The notes: generated by a model not told the origin, from the letters alone. Shown: positions 8,302-17,369, counted from the first letter of the stretch. The stretch is DNA of 64,000 nucleotides from Phytomonospora sp040655735 (GCF_040655735.1 NZ_JBFAKK010000012.1:186001-250000), one strand, 5' to 3'. Program-made: numbers and translations.

Positions 8302-9366
8302 GTGTCCACACGCCATGACCTGTCGCGCGCCGACGCCTGCGCGCGTGCCATGCTCACCCGCCTCGACACCGGCGAGCACGACCTCGACGCCGAGCGCGCC
8401 GCCACGCTGCGCCCCGCCGTCGAGGAACTCCGCTGGAAACTCGGCGAACTCTCCGGCCGAGGATTCACCGCACGGATCACCGGGACGTACGTGCTTCTTG
8501 CGCTCCCTGTCCTGGCCGGGCTCCTGCTACGCCTGGAGGGACCCGACGAGTGGCGGCTGCGTCTCGCGCTCGCGATTCCCGTCGCCGGGATCTGCGCGGT
8601 CCCGCTCGTGCTGTTCCGGTCCCTGTGGCGCCGCCGCCTCGTCCGTTCCCGGCAGCCTGAGCCGTCGGGCGGGCCGGCGGCGCTGGTCGACGAGATCACC
8701 GGCACGCTCCAGGGCCTCGGCATCCTGGCCGGGCGGGAGTTTCGCCTTCGGATCGCGCACGCCGAGGCCTGCGCGGCCCGCGCGTGGAGTCTCGTTCACG
8801 GCGGTCCACTGCTCGCGGTGCCGGAGTCCGAGGCCGGCCCACCGCGACCGAGGTGGTCGAGGCGCGAGGCGCGCGTGGTGGACGGCATCGCCCGGCGGGT
8901 GCACGAGCTCGCGCACGTCACCGGCGAGGAAGCGGCCGCCGCCGACGAGCCCGACGACGCCCTGCACCGGCTCGCCCGCTACGACGCCGCCCACGGCCGT
9001 CTCCGCGCGGCGGCCGACGAGCTTCGGGGCCGCCGACCGTGGTGGGAGGTCGCGAGCGTCCCTTTCGCCGCCTGCTCGGCGCTGGCCTGGACGGCGGCGT
9101 CCGTTTCCGCGACGTCGATCTACCTGGGCCTGCTCCAGGGCAGCCTGGCGGTGATCGCTCTGCGCGTCGCCGACCCCGCCGTCTGCCGCTTCCGCCCGGA
9201 CCCGAACTTGCGAACCGCAATGGTCTCCCTGCACGCCGGGGTCCTCTTCGCGGTCGAGAAGTCCCTGGCCGACCTCGCCGACCTCGCCGGGCACCCGCCC
9301 GCGCCGGGGGCGAGTGTCCACCTGACCGCTGCGCGGGACTTCCTGCGCCCGACCGGAAAACCGTAG
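8302..9366 (+). CDS. lineage-specific membrane protein, cluster gene 3
   Basis: A 354-residue paralogue of the preceding gene. A helical head (residues 1-55) is followed by a membrane hairpin near 62-108, a soluble domain carrying RSRQPEPSGG, LQGLGILAGRE and WSLVHGGPLLAVPE, and a second hairpin near 250-290. The GTG start follows the previous stop without any gap, and its own stop is followed at once by the GTG of gene 4, so translation is probably coupled. Conservation is strongest in the central soluble domain, which is therefore the likely functional part. No known domain was recognised. Confidence 0.6.
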   Translation: MSTRHDLSRADACARAMLTRLDTGEHDLDAERAATLRPAVEELRWKLGELSGRGFTARITGTYVLLALPVLAGLLLRLEGPDEWRLRLALAIPVAGICAVPLVLFRSLWRRRLVRSRQPEPSGGPAALVDEITGTLQGLGILAGREFRLRIAHAEACAARAWSLVHGGPLLAVPESEAGPPRPRWSRREARVVDGIARRVHELAHVTGEEAAAADEPDDALHRLARYDAAHGRLRAAADELRGRRPWWEVASVPFAACSALAWTAASVSATSIYLGLLQGSLAVIALRVADPAVCRFRPDPNLRTAMVSLHAGVLFAVEKSLADLADLAGHPPAPGASVHLTAARDFLRPTGKP

Positions 9367-9900
9367 GTGCCCATGCGCGAGTGGCTAACGACCCTGCGCG
9401 GACCACGCTGGACGTCCCTTCTGGTCCCGGTCGTCGTTCTGGGCGGTTTCGCCCTCCCCATGCTGGGTGGGCTGGCGGTGGGGTGGAGTGTCCCCGGGTC
9501 CCGGCTCTGGGTCTACCTCGCGTCCGCGCCGGTCGCCGTGGCCTGCGCCGCCGTCTTCATCACGGCGGTGCGCATTCTCCTGCGGGAACCCGCCGAGCAC
9601 CGGGCAGAGGACGAGGCCCCCACGCCCCCGCAGCGACCGAAGCGCCGCTGGCCCCAGCGCGCATGGCTCGTCGGGATGGCGTTCCTCGTCGTGAGCGGCA
9701 TGGCGCGTGACCCGGTGACGACGCTGCTGACGCTGGGCGGCGGCGCGGTCGGCCTGGGGCTGTTGAGTGCGCTGAACCCGCCGAGCGAAGGTCTCCTCGG
9801 GCGGCTGACACGTGGCCTGCGACCGACCGGGCCCGCGAAGCCCTCGCGACCTAGTCGCGCAGGATCGCGAACCCGACGACCACGCGTGCCGCGACGCTGA
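9367..9900 (+). CDS. small membrane protein, cluster gene 4
   Basis: A 177-residue protein with hydrophobic segments at about residues 18-38, 46-67, 99-112 and 119-135, and a strongly basic Arg/Pro/Ser tail. It begins directly after the stop of gene 3 and its last 50 bases overlap the end of the convergent SIMPL-domain gene, which is a long overlap for this compact region. The start context gtgcccatgc equals that of gene 2. Function unknown; by position it belongs with the three genes before it. Confidence 0.5.
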   Translation: MPMREWLTTLRGPRWTSLLVPVVVLGGFALPMLGGLAVGWSVPGSRLWVYLASAPVAVACAAVFITAVRILLREPAEHRAEDEAPTPPQRPKRRWPQRAWLVGMAFLVVSGMARDPVTTLLTLGGGAVGLGLLSALNPPSEGLLGRLTRGLRPTGPAKPSRPSRAGSRTRRPRVPRR

Positions 9901-10492
9901 CGCGGCCCGGGCGCAGTTCGCCGCCGCCCGGGGCGGACTCGGCCATGGCGCGGTACATCACGGGGCCCTCTTCAGGGCCGTCGAGGTCTTCGAGGTGGAC
10001 GACCGGGCCGAGGCGGACGCCCGCTGCCTGGGCGAGCAGGCCGGCGCGTTTGCGGGCGGCCTTCACGGCGTCGCGGCGGGCGCGTTCTTCGAGCGCGGCG
10101 GGGTCGGCGACGGTGAAGACGACGCCGTCGACCCGGTTGGCGCCCGCTTCGGTCGCGGCGACCAGGGCGGGTTCGAGGGCGTCGAGGTCGCGCAGCTCCA
10201 CGGCGAAGGACGCCTCGCAGCGGTAGCCGAGGAAACGCCGCTCCTCGCCGTAGCCGTCGTACTCGGTCGACAGCGACAGGCGTGACTCCTCGACGGCCTC
10301 GTCGACGACGCCTCGCTCGCGCAGGGCCGCGCGGATGCGCTCGACGAGAGCGCGGGTCGCGGCGAAGGCCTCGGCGGCGCTCGGCTCGACGCGGGCGGTG
10401 CCGAGCTGGACGCGGGCCACGTCGGGGGCGGCGTGGGCGCGGGCCGAGCCGTGAGCGGTGAGGCCCCAGGGGTTGCCGATCTGAGCGGACAT
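9851..10492 (-). CDS. SIMPL-domain (DUF541) protein
   Basis: A 213-residue protein matching the SIMPL/DUF541 family: N-terminal GLTAHGSARAHAAPDVARVQLG, the central ALRERGVVDEAVEESRLSLSTEYD, then GYRCEASFAVELRDLD and a C-terminal SVAARVVVGFAI strand. Family members such as BP26/OMP28 of Brucella are periplasmic or outer-surface proteins that form ring-like assemblies. This copy lacks a signal peptide, so it may be cytoplasmic. ATG 10492 is the only good start. Confidence 0.75.
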   Translation of the reverse strand: MSAQIGNPWGLTAHGSARAHAAPDVARVQLGTARVEPSAAEAFAATRALVERIRAALRERGVVDEAVEESRLSLSTEYDGYGEERRFLGYRCEASFAVELRDLDALEPALVAATEAGANRVDGVVFTVADPAALEERARRDAVKAARKRAGLLAQAAGVRLGPVVHLEDLDGPEEGPVMYRAMAESAPGGGELRPGRVSVAARVVVGFAILRD

Positions 10493-10531
10493 GTCGGCAG
10501 TCTAGGGAGGAAACCCGTCCGACGGGGGCGG

Positions 10532-11020
10532 TTGTGGCTGGCGTTAGATCCGGCTGAGGGCTCCGCCCCCAGCACCCCCGCTGGGTGGCTTCGCCCCCAG
10601 ACCCCCACCAAGGACTCCGTCCCTGGACCCTGCTGGGGCGCTGCCCCAAACCCCGCCAGGAACTCCGTCCCTGGACCCGGACCTGCGCCTGGGTTGCGGG
10701 TCGTAGAGCGGTGCCGTGAGCGAAGGTCGGCCCGCGCCAGCGCGGGCGCGCTGCGCCTGGCGCGCGTGGGCGGCGACGGCCGAACGTGGGTGGCGGCGGA
10801 GCCGTCGGCAACCCACGCACCCCTCACCCGCCCCAACCCGGGCCACCCCCCGTCCTCGGCGTACGGCGCGGTGGCCACCGCAGCCGTCTCTGCCTGACCC
10901 CCACCCCGCCGAGCACAGACGGCGGAGGTGATCGCCGTGCCCAGCCGAGGACCGTGGCGAAGCCACGGATGCGGCGCAGCCGCCAGAAGCAACGGGCGGA
11001 GCCACTGGCAACCCACTATG
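10532..11020. repeat. gene-free block of degenerate GC-rich repeats
   Basis: Between the SIMPL gene and the DUF2520 gene lies a stretch with no convincing gene. ACTCCGTCCCTGGACCC occurs twice (about 10613 and 10661), CTGGGGCGCTGCCCCA at 10633 recurs at 25581, and GCGGAGCC followed three to four bases later by GGCAACCCAC occurs near 10796 and 10995. The words are short hairpin-forming units of the kind scattered through actinomycete intergenic DNA. Confidence 0.5.
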
Positions 11021-11125
11021 CGAAACCTCACCCTTCGAAGGTCTCCCCCTGTGCCCTTTTCCTCGGGGATACTTGAGCAGGTTGACCGGTACCCCCCGTT
11101 GGACTGGATCAGGAGCCTGAGTTCG

Positions 11126-12019
11126 ATGACGAACGCCGCCCGCCTCACCGTCGGTGTGATCTCCGCTGGACGTGTGGGCTCTGTGCTCGGTGCCGCTTTG
11201 GCTCGCGCGGGTCATCACGTCATCGCCGTCACGGCGGTCTCCGATGCCTCTCGTGCCCGCGCCGAGCGTCTTCTGCCGCAGGCGGAACTGGCTCCAGCCG
11301 AGCGGGTCGCCGATCTCGCCGAACTGCTCATCCTCGCTGTTCCCGACGACACCCTTCCGGGCCTCGTCAAGGGTCTCGCCGAGACCGGCCACATCGCTCC
11401 GGGGCGGATCGTCGCCCACGTGTCCGGCAGCCAGGGCATCGGCGTTCTCGAACCCGTCACCCGGCAAGGCGCGCTCGCGCTCGCCTTGCACCCCGCGATG
11501 ACGTTCACCGGTCGCGCCGAGGATGTCGAGCGTCTCTCCGGGATCTCCTTCGGTGTCACCGCTCCCGAGCCGGCGCGGGTGATCGCCGAGGCGCTGGTCG
11601 TCGAGATGGGCGGGGAGCCGGAGTTCATCGCCGAGGAGCACCGCGCGCTCTACCACGCGGGTCTCACGCACGGCGCGAATCACCTGGTCACGCTCGTCAA
11701 CGAGGCCTGCGACGTGCTGCGCGCAGCCGGGGTCCTGATGCCCCAGCGGATGATCGCGCCGCTGTTGTCGGCGGCCCTCGACAACACCTTGCGCCTGGGC
11801 GACTCGGCGCTGACCGGTCCCGTCTCACGCGGCGACGTCGGCACGGTCGCGGCGCACCTGGAGGCCCTGGTGGCCGACGCCCCCGACTCCGTCGCCGCCT
11901 ACGTCGCCCTGGCCCGCCGCACCGCCGACCGCGCCATCGACAGTCACCGTCTCTCCCCCGAAGCCGCCGAACCCCTTCTCGGCGTGCTCGCCGATCGCCC
12001 TCAGGAGAAGTCGTCATGA
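11126..12019 (+). CDS. DUF2520 Rossmann-fold oxidoreductase-like protein
   Basis: A 297-residue protein with an N-terminal dinucleotide-binding segment LTVGVISAGRVGSVLGAAL and a C-terminal helical domain (LHPAMTFTG, then GLTHGANHLVTLVNEA) characteristic of the DUF2520 family, which is related to ketopantoate and 6-phosphogluconate dehydrogenase folds. AGGAG at 11111-11115 precedes ATG 11126. It overlaps panC by four bases (ATGA), so it is the first gene of the pantothenate cluster. This context suggests a role in pantothenate synthesis, possibly ketopantoate reduction, but the substrate is not shown by the sequence. Confidence 0.75.
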   Translation: MTNAARLTVGVISAGRVGSVLGAALARAGHHVIAVTAVSDASRARAERLLPQAELAPAERVADLAELLILAVPDDTLPGLVKGLAETGHIAPGRIVAHVSGSQGIGVLEPVTRQGALALALHPAMTFTGRAEDVERLSGISFGVTAPEPARVIAEALVVEMGGEPEFIAEEHRALYHAGLTHGANHLVTLVNEACDVLRAAGVLMPQRMIAPLLSAALDNTLRLGDSALTGPVSRGDVGTVAAHLEALVADAPDSVAAYVALARRTADRAIDSHRLSPEAAEPLLGVLADRPQEKSS

Positions 12020-12852
12020 CCGTTCTCGTCCCCGACCGGGCCGCTCTGGCCGAGGTCCGCGCGGGCATGACCGGCCGGGTCGCGGTCGTCATGACCATGG
12101 GCGCCCTGCACGAGGGCCACCGGGCTCTCATGCGCGACGCCCGCGGGCGCGCCGACCACGTGATCGTCACCGTCTTCGTCAACCCGCTCCAGTTCGGGCC
12201 GACGGAGGACTTCGACCGCTACCCGCGCACCCTCGACGCCGACCTGGCCGTCTGCCGTGAGGAGGGCGTCGACGCGGTCTTCGCTCCTACCCGCGAGGAC
12301 ATGTACCCGGGCGGGAAACCCAAGGTCACCGTCGACCCGGGTCCGGCCGGCGCGATCCTGGAGGGCGCGTTTCGGCCCGGCTTCTTCGGCGGCGTGCTCA
12401 CCGTCGTCGCCAAGCTCCTCAACGTCACCCGGCCCGACGTGACCTGCTTCGGCGAGAAGGATTTCCAGCAGCTCGCCATGGTCCGCGCGATGGCCGACGA
12501 CCTGTCCTTTCCCGTGGAGGTCATCGGCGTGGAGACCGTGCGGGAGGACGACGGCCTGGCCAAGTCGAGCCGCAACGTCTACCTCTCCGACGAGGAGCGC
12601 GCCGCCGCCCCCGGCATCCACGCCGCCATGCAGTCCGGTGCGTCACTCGCGGGTAAAGGAGCGAGCGCCGCCGACGTTCGTGCCCATGTGATCAGTGAAC
12701 TCCCCGGCGGGATCGACCTCGACTATGTGGAGGTCACCTCACCCGACCTGGGGCCGGCGCCCACCGTAGGCCCGGCCCGGCTACTGTTCGCCGGCCGACT
12801 GGGCGCCACCCGGCTCATCGACAACATCCCCCTCACCGTGGAGGCGAAGTGA
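12016..12852 (+). CDS. panC: pantothenate synthetase
   Basis: Condenses pantoate with beta-alanine using ATP to form pantothenate. The 278-residue protein shows the nucleotide-binding signature MGALHEGH at residues 28-35, VTVFVNPLQFGPTEDF, FCGVLTVVAKL-like substrate segment (GGVLTVVAKLLNV), FGEKDFQQLAMV and the KSSRNVYLS motif with the catalytic Lys/Ser pair. ATG 12016 overlaps the stop of the DUF2520 gene and the TGA overlaps the panD start, so three genes are coupled. Confidence 0.95.
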   Translation: MTVLVPDRAALAEVRAGMTGRVAVVMTMGALHEGHRALMRDARGRADHVIVTVFVNPLQFGPTEDFDRYPRTLDADLAVCREEGVDAVFAPTREDMYPGGKPKVTVDPGPAGAILEGAFRPGFFGGVLTVVAKLLNVTRPDVTCFGEKDFQQLAMVRAMADDLSFPVEVIGVETVREDDGLAKSSRNVYLSDEERAAAPGIHAAMQSGASLAGKGASAADVRAHVISELPGGIDLDYVEVTSPDLGPAPTVGPARLLFAGRLGATRLIDNIPLTVEAK

Positions 12853-13295
12853 TGCTCCTCCGTACCATGCTCAAGTCCAAGATCCACCGGGCCACGGTCA
12901 CGCAGGCCGACCTGCACTACATCGGCTCGGTCACCGTCGACGAGGACCTCCTCGACGCCGCCGACCTGATCGCGGGCGAGCAGGTCGCGATCGTCGACAT
13001 CACCAACGGCGCACGCTTGGAGACCTACGTCATCCCGGGTGAGCGCGGTTCGGGCGTGATCGGCATCAACGGCGCCGCGGCGCACCTGGTGCATCCCGGT
13101 GACCTGGTGATCCTGATCTCTTATGGGCAGATGGACGACGCGACGGCGCGGGCGCATCAGCCGCGGGTCGTGCACGTCAACGCCGACAACCAGGTCATCG
13201 AGCTGGGCGCCGACCCCTCGGCGGCCGTCGCCGGGACCGCGGGAAACCCCCGCCGTTCTCCGCACGCTATATCGGTGCACGGTCATGGTCGTTAG
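12852..13295 (+). CDS. panD: aspartate 1-decarboxylase
   Basis: Makes beta-alanine from aspartate for pantothenate. The proenzyme self-cleaves between Gly and Ser in HYIGSVTVD (residues 23-31 from ATG 12852), the Ser becoming the pyruvoyl cofactor. Other family segments are GARLETYVIPGERGSG, NGAAAHL and GDLVILISYG. GTG 12849 is an alternative start three bases earlier. The 147-residue length includes an extra tail of about 20 residues rich in Ala, Gly and Arg beyond the usual end. Confidence 0.95.
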   Translation: MLLRTMLKSKIHRATVTQADLHYIGSVTVDEDLLDAADLIAGEQVAIVDITNGARLETYVIPGERGSGVIGINGAAAHLVHPGDLVILISYGQMDDATARAHQPRVVHVNADNQVIELGADPSAAVAGTAGNPRRSPHAISVHGHGR

Positions 13296-13313
13296 GCCGT
13301 AGGCTCCGATCCC

Positions 13314-14783
13314 ATGGCAAGCAATGGCGACACCCCCGCGGCCGAGAAGGCCGAGAAGCCGGAGCCGAGCGACGACCTGGTGTCGACGCAGCACACCCTG
13401 ACCTCTCCAGGCTTTGAGGATCTGCACTACACCGCCACGACGGGACGGATCGTCCTGCGCGAGGAGGAGCACACCGACGACGTGTTCGAGGGCCACAAGG
13501 CGAAGGCCGAGCTGTCGATCACGTCCTATGTCGTGGACAACGGGGACGGGCCCCAGCGCCCGGTGACCTTCGCGTTCAACGGCGGTCCGGGTTCGTCCAG
13601 CGTGTGGCTGCACCTGGGCCTGCTCGGTCCGCGCCGGGTCGTCATGGGTGACGCCGGTGCCCCGCTTCCGCCCCCGTACGGGCTGACCGACAACCACGAG
13701 ACGCTGCTGCGCGACTCCGACCTGGTCTTCATCGACCCGGTGTCGACGGGCTACTCGCGGGCCGTCGAAGGCGGGAAGGCCAAGGACTACCACGGGTACC
13801 TCAAGGACGTGGAGTCCATCAGCGAGGTCATCCGCCTGTGGGTGACGCGCAACAACCGCTGGCTGTCGCCGAAGTTCCTGTGCGGCGAGTCCTACGGGAC
13901 GCTGCGCGCCGCCGCGGTCGCCGAGCACCTCCAGAACCGCCACGGCATGTACCTCAACGGTCTGGCGATGATCTCGCTGACGATCGACCTGGGCACCCTG
14001 GACTTCACCGACCACAACGACATCCCCTACATCACCTACCTCCCGACGTACGCGGCCATCGCGCACTACCACGGGAAACACGGCGACCGCTCCCTCGCCG
14101 ACGTCGTCGCCGAGGCCGAGGCCTACGCCGCGAAGGACTACCCGTGGGCACTCCAGCGCGGCCACCGCCTCACCGCCGAGGAGCGGGCGGAGGCCGTGTC
14201 GACCCTGGCGCGCCTGACGGGCCTGTCGGAGGACTACGTCGACCGCGTCGACCTGCGCGTCGAGCACATCCGCTTCTCCTCGGAGCTGCTGCGCAGCGAG
14301 CGCCTGGTCGTGGGCCGCCTCGACGGCCGCTTCACCGGCGAGGACAGCGACTACGGCCGCGAGCACTGGAGCGCCGACCCGTCCATGTCGGCGATCAGCG
14401 GGCCCTACACGGCCGCGCTGAACCACTATCTGCGCGCCGAGCTGACCTACGAGAGCGACCTGCCCTATGAGGTCATCTCGCGCCGGGTGCACCCGTGGTC
14501 GTACAAGGAGTTCGAGGGCCGCAACATCTCCGTGGCCGACAAGCTGGCCGCCGCCATGCGCGTCAACCCGGCCCTGCGCGTCCAGGTCGCCTGCGGCTAC
14601 CACGACGCGGCGACGCCGCACTTCGCCGCCGAGTACACGCTGAACCGCCTGGCCGTCAGCCGCGAGCTGTACGGCAACATCGAGTACAAGTACTACGAGG
14701 CGGGCCACATGATGTACGTGCACGAGGAGTCGCGCCTGCAACAGTCGGCCGACCTCGCGGCGTTCGTCCGAGGCGAGCGGTGA
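13314..14783 (+). CDS. S10-family serine carboxypeptidase-like protein
   Basis: A 489-residue protein with the alpha/beta-hydrolase features of family S10: NGGPGSSSVWLHLGLLGPRRV-type oxyanion region near residue 85, nucleophile elbow CGESYG, a late acid in CGYHDAATP and catalytic His in EAGHMMYVHE. No signal peptide is seen, so a cytoplasmic peptidase is likely, unlike the vacuolar or secreted eukaryotic enzymes. It sits between panD and nadB and its TGA overlaps the GTG of nadB, so it is embedded in a cofactor operon; no link to that pathway is known to me. Confidence 0.85.
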   Translation: MASNGDTPAAEKAEKPEPSDDLVSTQHTLTSPGFEDLHYTATTGRIVLREEEHTDDVFEGHKAKAELSITSYVVDNGDGPQRPVTFAFNGGPGSSSVWLHLGLLGPRRVVMGDAGAPLPPPYGLTDNHETLLRDSDLVFIDPVSTGYSRAVEGGKAKDYHGYLKDVESISEVIRLWVTRNNRWLSPKFLCGESYGTLRAAAVAEHLQNRHGMYLNGLAMISLTIDLGTLDFTDHNDIPYITYLPTYAAIAHYHGKHGDRSLADVVAEAEAYAAKDYPWALQRGHRLTAEERAEAVSTLARLTGLSEDYVDRVDLRVEHIRFSSELLRSERLVVGRLDGRFTGEDSDYGREHWSADPSMSAISGPYTAALNHYLRAELTYESDLPYEVISRRVHPWSYKEFEGRNISVADKLAAAMRVNPALRVQVACGYHDAATPHFAAEYTLNRLAVSRELYGNIEYKYYEAGHMMYVHEESRLQQSADLAAFVRGER

Positions 14784-16462
14784 CGACCCCGACCGGACCG
14801 GACCTGGGCGGGCTCGGCACGCTGCCGCGCCTGCCCAGGCGCCTGAAGGCCGCCGACCCGTCCTGGACCGAGACGACCGACGTGTGCGTCATCGGCTCGG
14901 GCATCGCCGGCCTCACCACCGCCCTGCACCTGCGCGAGGCGGGCCTGCACGTCACCGTCGTCACGAAGGTCGACATCGACGACGGCTCGACGCGCTGGGC
15001 GCAGGGCGGCATCGCCGCCGTCCTCGACCCCCTCGACACCCCCGCCGCGCATGCCGTCGACACCGAGATCGCCGGCGTCGGCCTCTGCGACCCCGAGGCC
15101 GTCAAGGTCCTCGTCAACGAAGGCCCCGCGCAGGTCCGCGAACTGATCCGCACCGGCGCCGCCTTCGACCGCAACGCCGACGGGTCCCTCCAGCTCACCC
15201 GCGAGGGCGGGCACCGCGCCAAGCGCATCATCCACGCCGGCGGTGACGCCACCGGCGCGGAAGTCCAGCGCGCCCTGCACGCCGCCGTGCACCGCGACCC
15301 GTGGATCCGGCTCATCGAGCACGCCCTGGTCCTCGACCTCCTCACCGACGAGAACGGGCGCGCCTGCGGCGTCAGCCTGCACGTCCTCGGCGAGGGCACC
15401 GAGGACGGCGTCGGCGGGATCCTCGCCCGCGCGGTCGTGCTCGCCACCGGCGGCCTCGGGCAGATCTTCGCGACCACCACGAACCCGTCGGTGTCCACCG
15501 GCGACGGCGTGGCGCTCGCGCTGCGCGCCGGCGCGGTCGTCACCGACCTGGAGTTCGTCCAGTTCCACCCCACCGCCCTGTACCTCGGCGGCGTCCGCGG
15601 CGGCGACGACCGCCAGCCCCTCATCAGCGAGGCCCTCCGCGGCGAAGGCGCGCACCTCGTCGACGCCGACGGGGAGCGCTTCATGGTCGGCGCGCACGAA
15701 CTGGCCGAGCTCGCCCCGCGCGACGTGGTCGCCAAGGGCATCACGCGCGTCATGCTCCGCGAGGGCTCCGACAACGTGTGGCTCGACGCCCGCCACCTCG
15801 GCAAGGCCATGCTGGAGGAGCGTTTCCCGACGATCCTGGCCGCCTGCCGCGCCGTCGGCGTCGACCCCGTCGACGGGCTCATCCCCGTCGCCCCGGCCGC
15901 GCACTACGCCTCCGGCGGTGTCCGCACCGACCTGCACGGACGCACCTCGGTCCCCGGGCTGTACGCCTGCGGCGAGGTCGCCTGCACCGGTGTGCACGGC
16001 GCGAACCGGCTCGCCTCGAACTCGCTCCTGGAGGGCCTGGTCTTCGCGCGCCGCATCGCCGACGACCTCGCCCGCGACCTGCCCAGTCAGTCCGATCCCA
16101 AGCCCATGCCCCGCGACTGCCCCCAGTGGGTCGCGTCGACCGCCTCGCGCGCCGAACTCCAGCGCGCCATGACCCGCGGCGCGGGGGTTCTGCGCCACGC
16201 CGACGGCCTGTCGGAGGTCGCCGAGACCCTCGGCGCGCTCGGCAAGGCCCGTAGCGGCCGTCCGCGCACCGAGACATGGGAGGTCACCAACCTCCTCACC
16301 GTCGCCAGCGCCCTCGTCTCGGCCGCGCACAGTCGCACCGAGACGCGCGGCTGCCACTGGCGAGAGGACCACCCCGAAGCCGTCGACGCCTGGCGTGGTC
16401 ATCTGCTGGCGTCGATCGGCCCGGACGACCAGCTCACCACCGCCTGGGAGGCCATCAGATGA
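14780..16462 (+). CDS. nadB: L-aspartate oxidase
   Basis: Oxidises aspartate to iminoaspartate with FAD, the first step of de novo NAD synthesis. The 560-residue protein starts at GTG 14780 (overlapping the previous TGA) and has the FAD-binding VIGSGIAGLTTALHLREAG near residue 37, STRWAQGGIAAV, EGGHRAKRIIHAGGDATG, ATGGLGQIF, the substrate region EFVQFHPTAL, and GEVACTGVHGANRLASNSLLEGLVF split over two lines of the FAD domain. The longer open frame upstream lies within the peptidase gene and is not used. Confidence 0.95.
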   Translation: MTTPTGPDLGGLGTLPRLPRRLKAADPSWTETTDVCVIGSGIAGLTTALHLREAGLHVTVVTKVDIDDGSTRWAQGGIAAVLDPLDTPAAHAVDTEIAGVGLCDPEAVKVLVNEGPAQVRELIRTGAAFDRNADGSLQLTREGGHRAKRIIHAGGDATGAEVQRALHAAVHRDPWIRLIEHALVLDLLTDENGRACGVSLHVLGEGTEDGVGGILARAVVLATGGLGQIFATTTNPSVSTGDGVALALRAGAVVTDLEFVQFHPTALYLGGVRGGDDRQPLISEALRGEGAHLVDADGERFMVGAHELAELAPRDVVAKGITRVMLREGSDNVWLDARHLGKAMLEERFPTILAACRAVGVDPVDGLIPVAPAAHYASGGVRTDLHGRTSVPGLYACGEVACTGVHGANRLASNSLLEGLVFARRIADDLARDLPSQSDPKPMPRDCPQWVASTASRAELQRAMTRGAGVLRHADGLSEVAETLGALGKARSGRPRTETWEVTNLLTVASALVSAAHSRTETRGCHWREDHPEAVDAWRGHLLASIGPDDQLTTAWEAIR

Positions 16463-17355
16463 GCCCGACCACCGACACCAGGAACACCGTCGACCGCCTC
16501 GAAGCGGCCGGCCTCGACCTCCTGGAGGTCACCCGCATCGTCCGCAACACCCTCGCCGAGGACCTCGGCGGCCCCGACGGGGCCGACGTCACCTCCGTGG
16601 CGACCATCGACGAGAAGGCCGTCGCCACCGCCGACATCGTCGCCCGCGCTCAGGGCGTCGTCGCCGGGCTTCCGGTGGCCGCGATGGTCTTCGAGGCGGC
16701 GTCGAACACCGCCGCCGAGTTCGTCTACGCCGTCGACGAGGGCACCGAGGTCGAACCCGGCACGATCCTCGGCACCGTCACCGGCCCGGCCCGCTCGATC
16801 CTCACCGCCGAGCGCAGCGCGCTGAACCTGCTGTGCCGCATGTCCGGCGTGGCGACCCACACCCGCGCCTGGGCGCGCACCCTGCACGGCTTCAAGGCGA
16901 CCGTCCTCGACACCCGTAAGACCACGCCCGGTCTGCGGATCCTGGAGAAGTACGCGGTACGCGCCGGAGGCGGCGACAACAAGCGCATGGGCCTCTACGA
17001 CGTCGCCATGATCAAGGACAACCACAAGCTCGCCGCCGGCAGCATCACCGCCGCCTACCAGCGGGTGCGGCAGGCGTTCCCGAAGGTGCGCGTGCAGGTC
17101 GAGGTGACCACCGTCGGGGAGGCCCTGGAGGCCGTCAAGGCCGGCGCGGACTTCCTGCTGTGCGACAACATGGACACCGAAACCCTCACGAAGGTCGTCG
17201 TGGCCGTCGGCGGCCGCGCCGAACTGGAGGCGACGGGAAACCTGACCCTGCCCCACGCGGTCGCCTACGCCAAGACGGGTGTGGACTACTTGTCGGTGGG
17301 CGCGCTGACCCACTCCTCGCCCATCGTGGACATCGCCCTCGACCTGAGGCAGTGA
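16459..17355 (+). CDS. nadC: nicotinate-nucleotide pyrophosphorylase (carboxylating)
   Basis: Converts quinolinate and PRPP to nicotinate mononucleotide, the last step before the common NAD pathway. The 298-residue protein carries EDLGGPDGADVTSVA, AERSALNLLCRMSGVAT, the PRPP/quinolinate-binding DTRKTTPGLRILEKYAV, GGGDNKRMGLYD with MIKDNH, and a final LTHSSPIVDIALDL. ATG 16459 overlaps the nadB stop (ATGA), so nadB and nadC are coupled. nadA is not in the window. Confidence 0.95.
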   Translation: MSPTTDTRNTVDRLEAAGLDLLEVTRIVRNTLAEDLGGPDGADVTSVATIDEKAVATADIVARAQGVVAGLPVAAMVFEAASNTAAEFVYAVDEGTEVEPGTILGTVTGPARSILTAERSALNLLCRMSGVATHTRAWARTLHGFKATVLDTRKTTPGLRILEKYAVRAGGGDNKRMGLYDVAMIKDNHKLAAGSITAAYQRVRQAFPKVRVQVEVTTVGEALEAVKAGADFLLCDNMDTETLTKVVVAVGGRAELEATGNLTLPHAVAYAKTGVDYLSVGALTHSSPIVDIALDLRQ

Positions 17356-17369
17356 AATAGGAGCATCGG

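Noticed and set aside
5934..8318. 794-codon plus-strand open frame across the methyltransferase and membrane genes
   Set aside because: Arg/Pro-rich, no domain, no start signal; overlaps better-supported genes.
12723..14741. 672-codon minus-strand open frame opposite panD and the S10 gene
   Set aside because: Low-complexity Val/Gly/Arg composition is typical of the antisense of GC-rich genes; the plus frames have family motifs.
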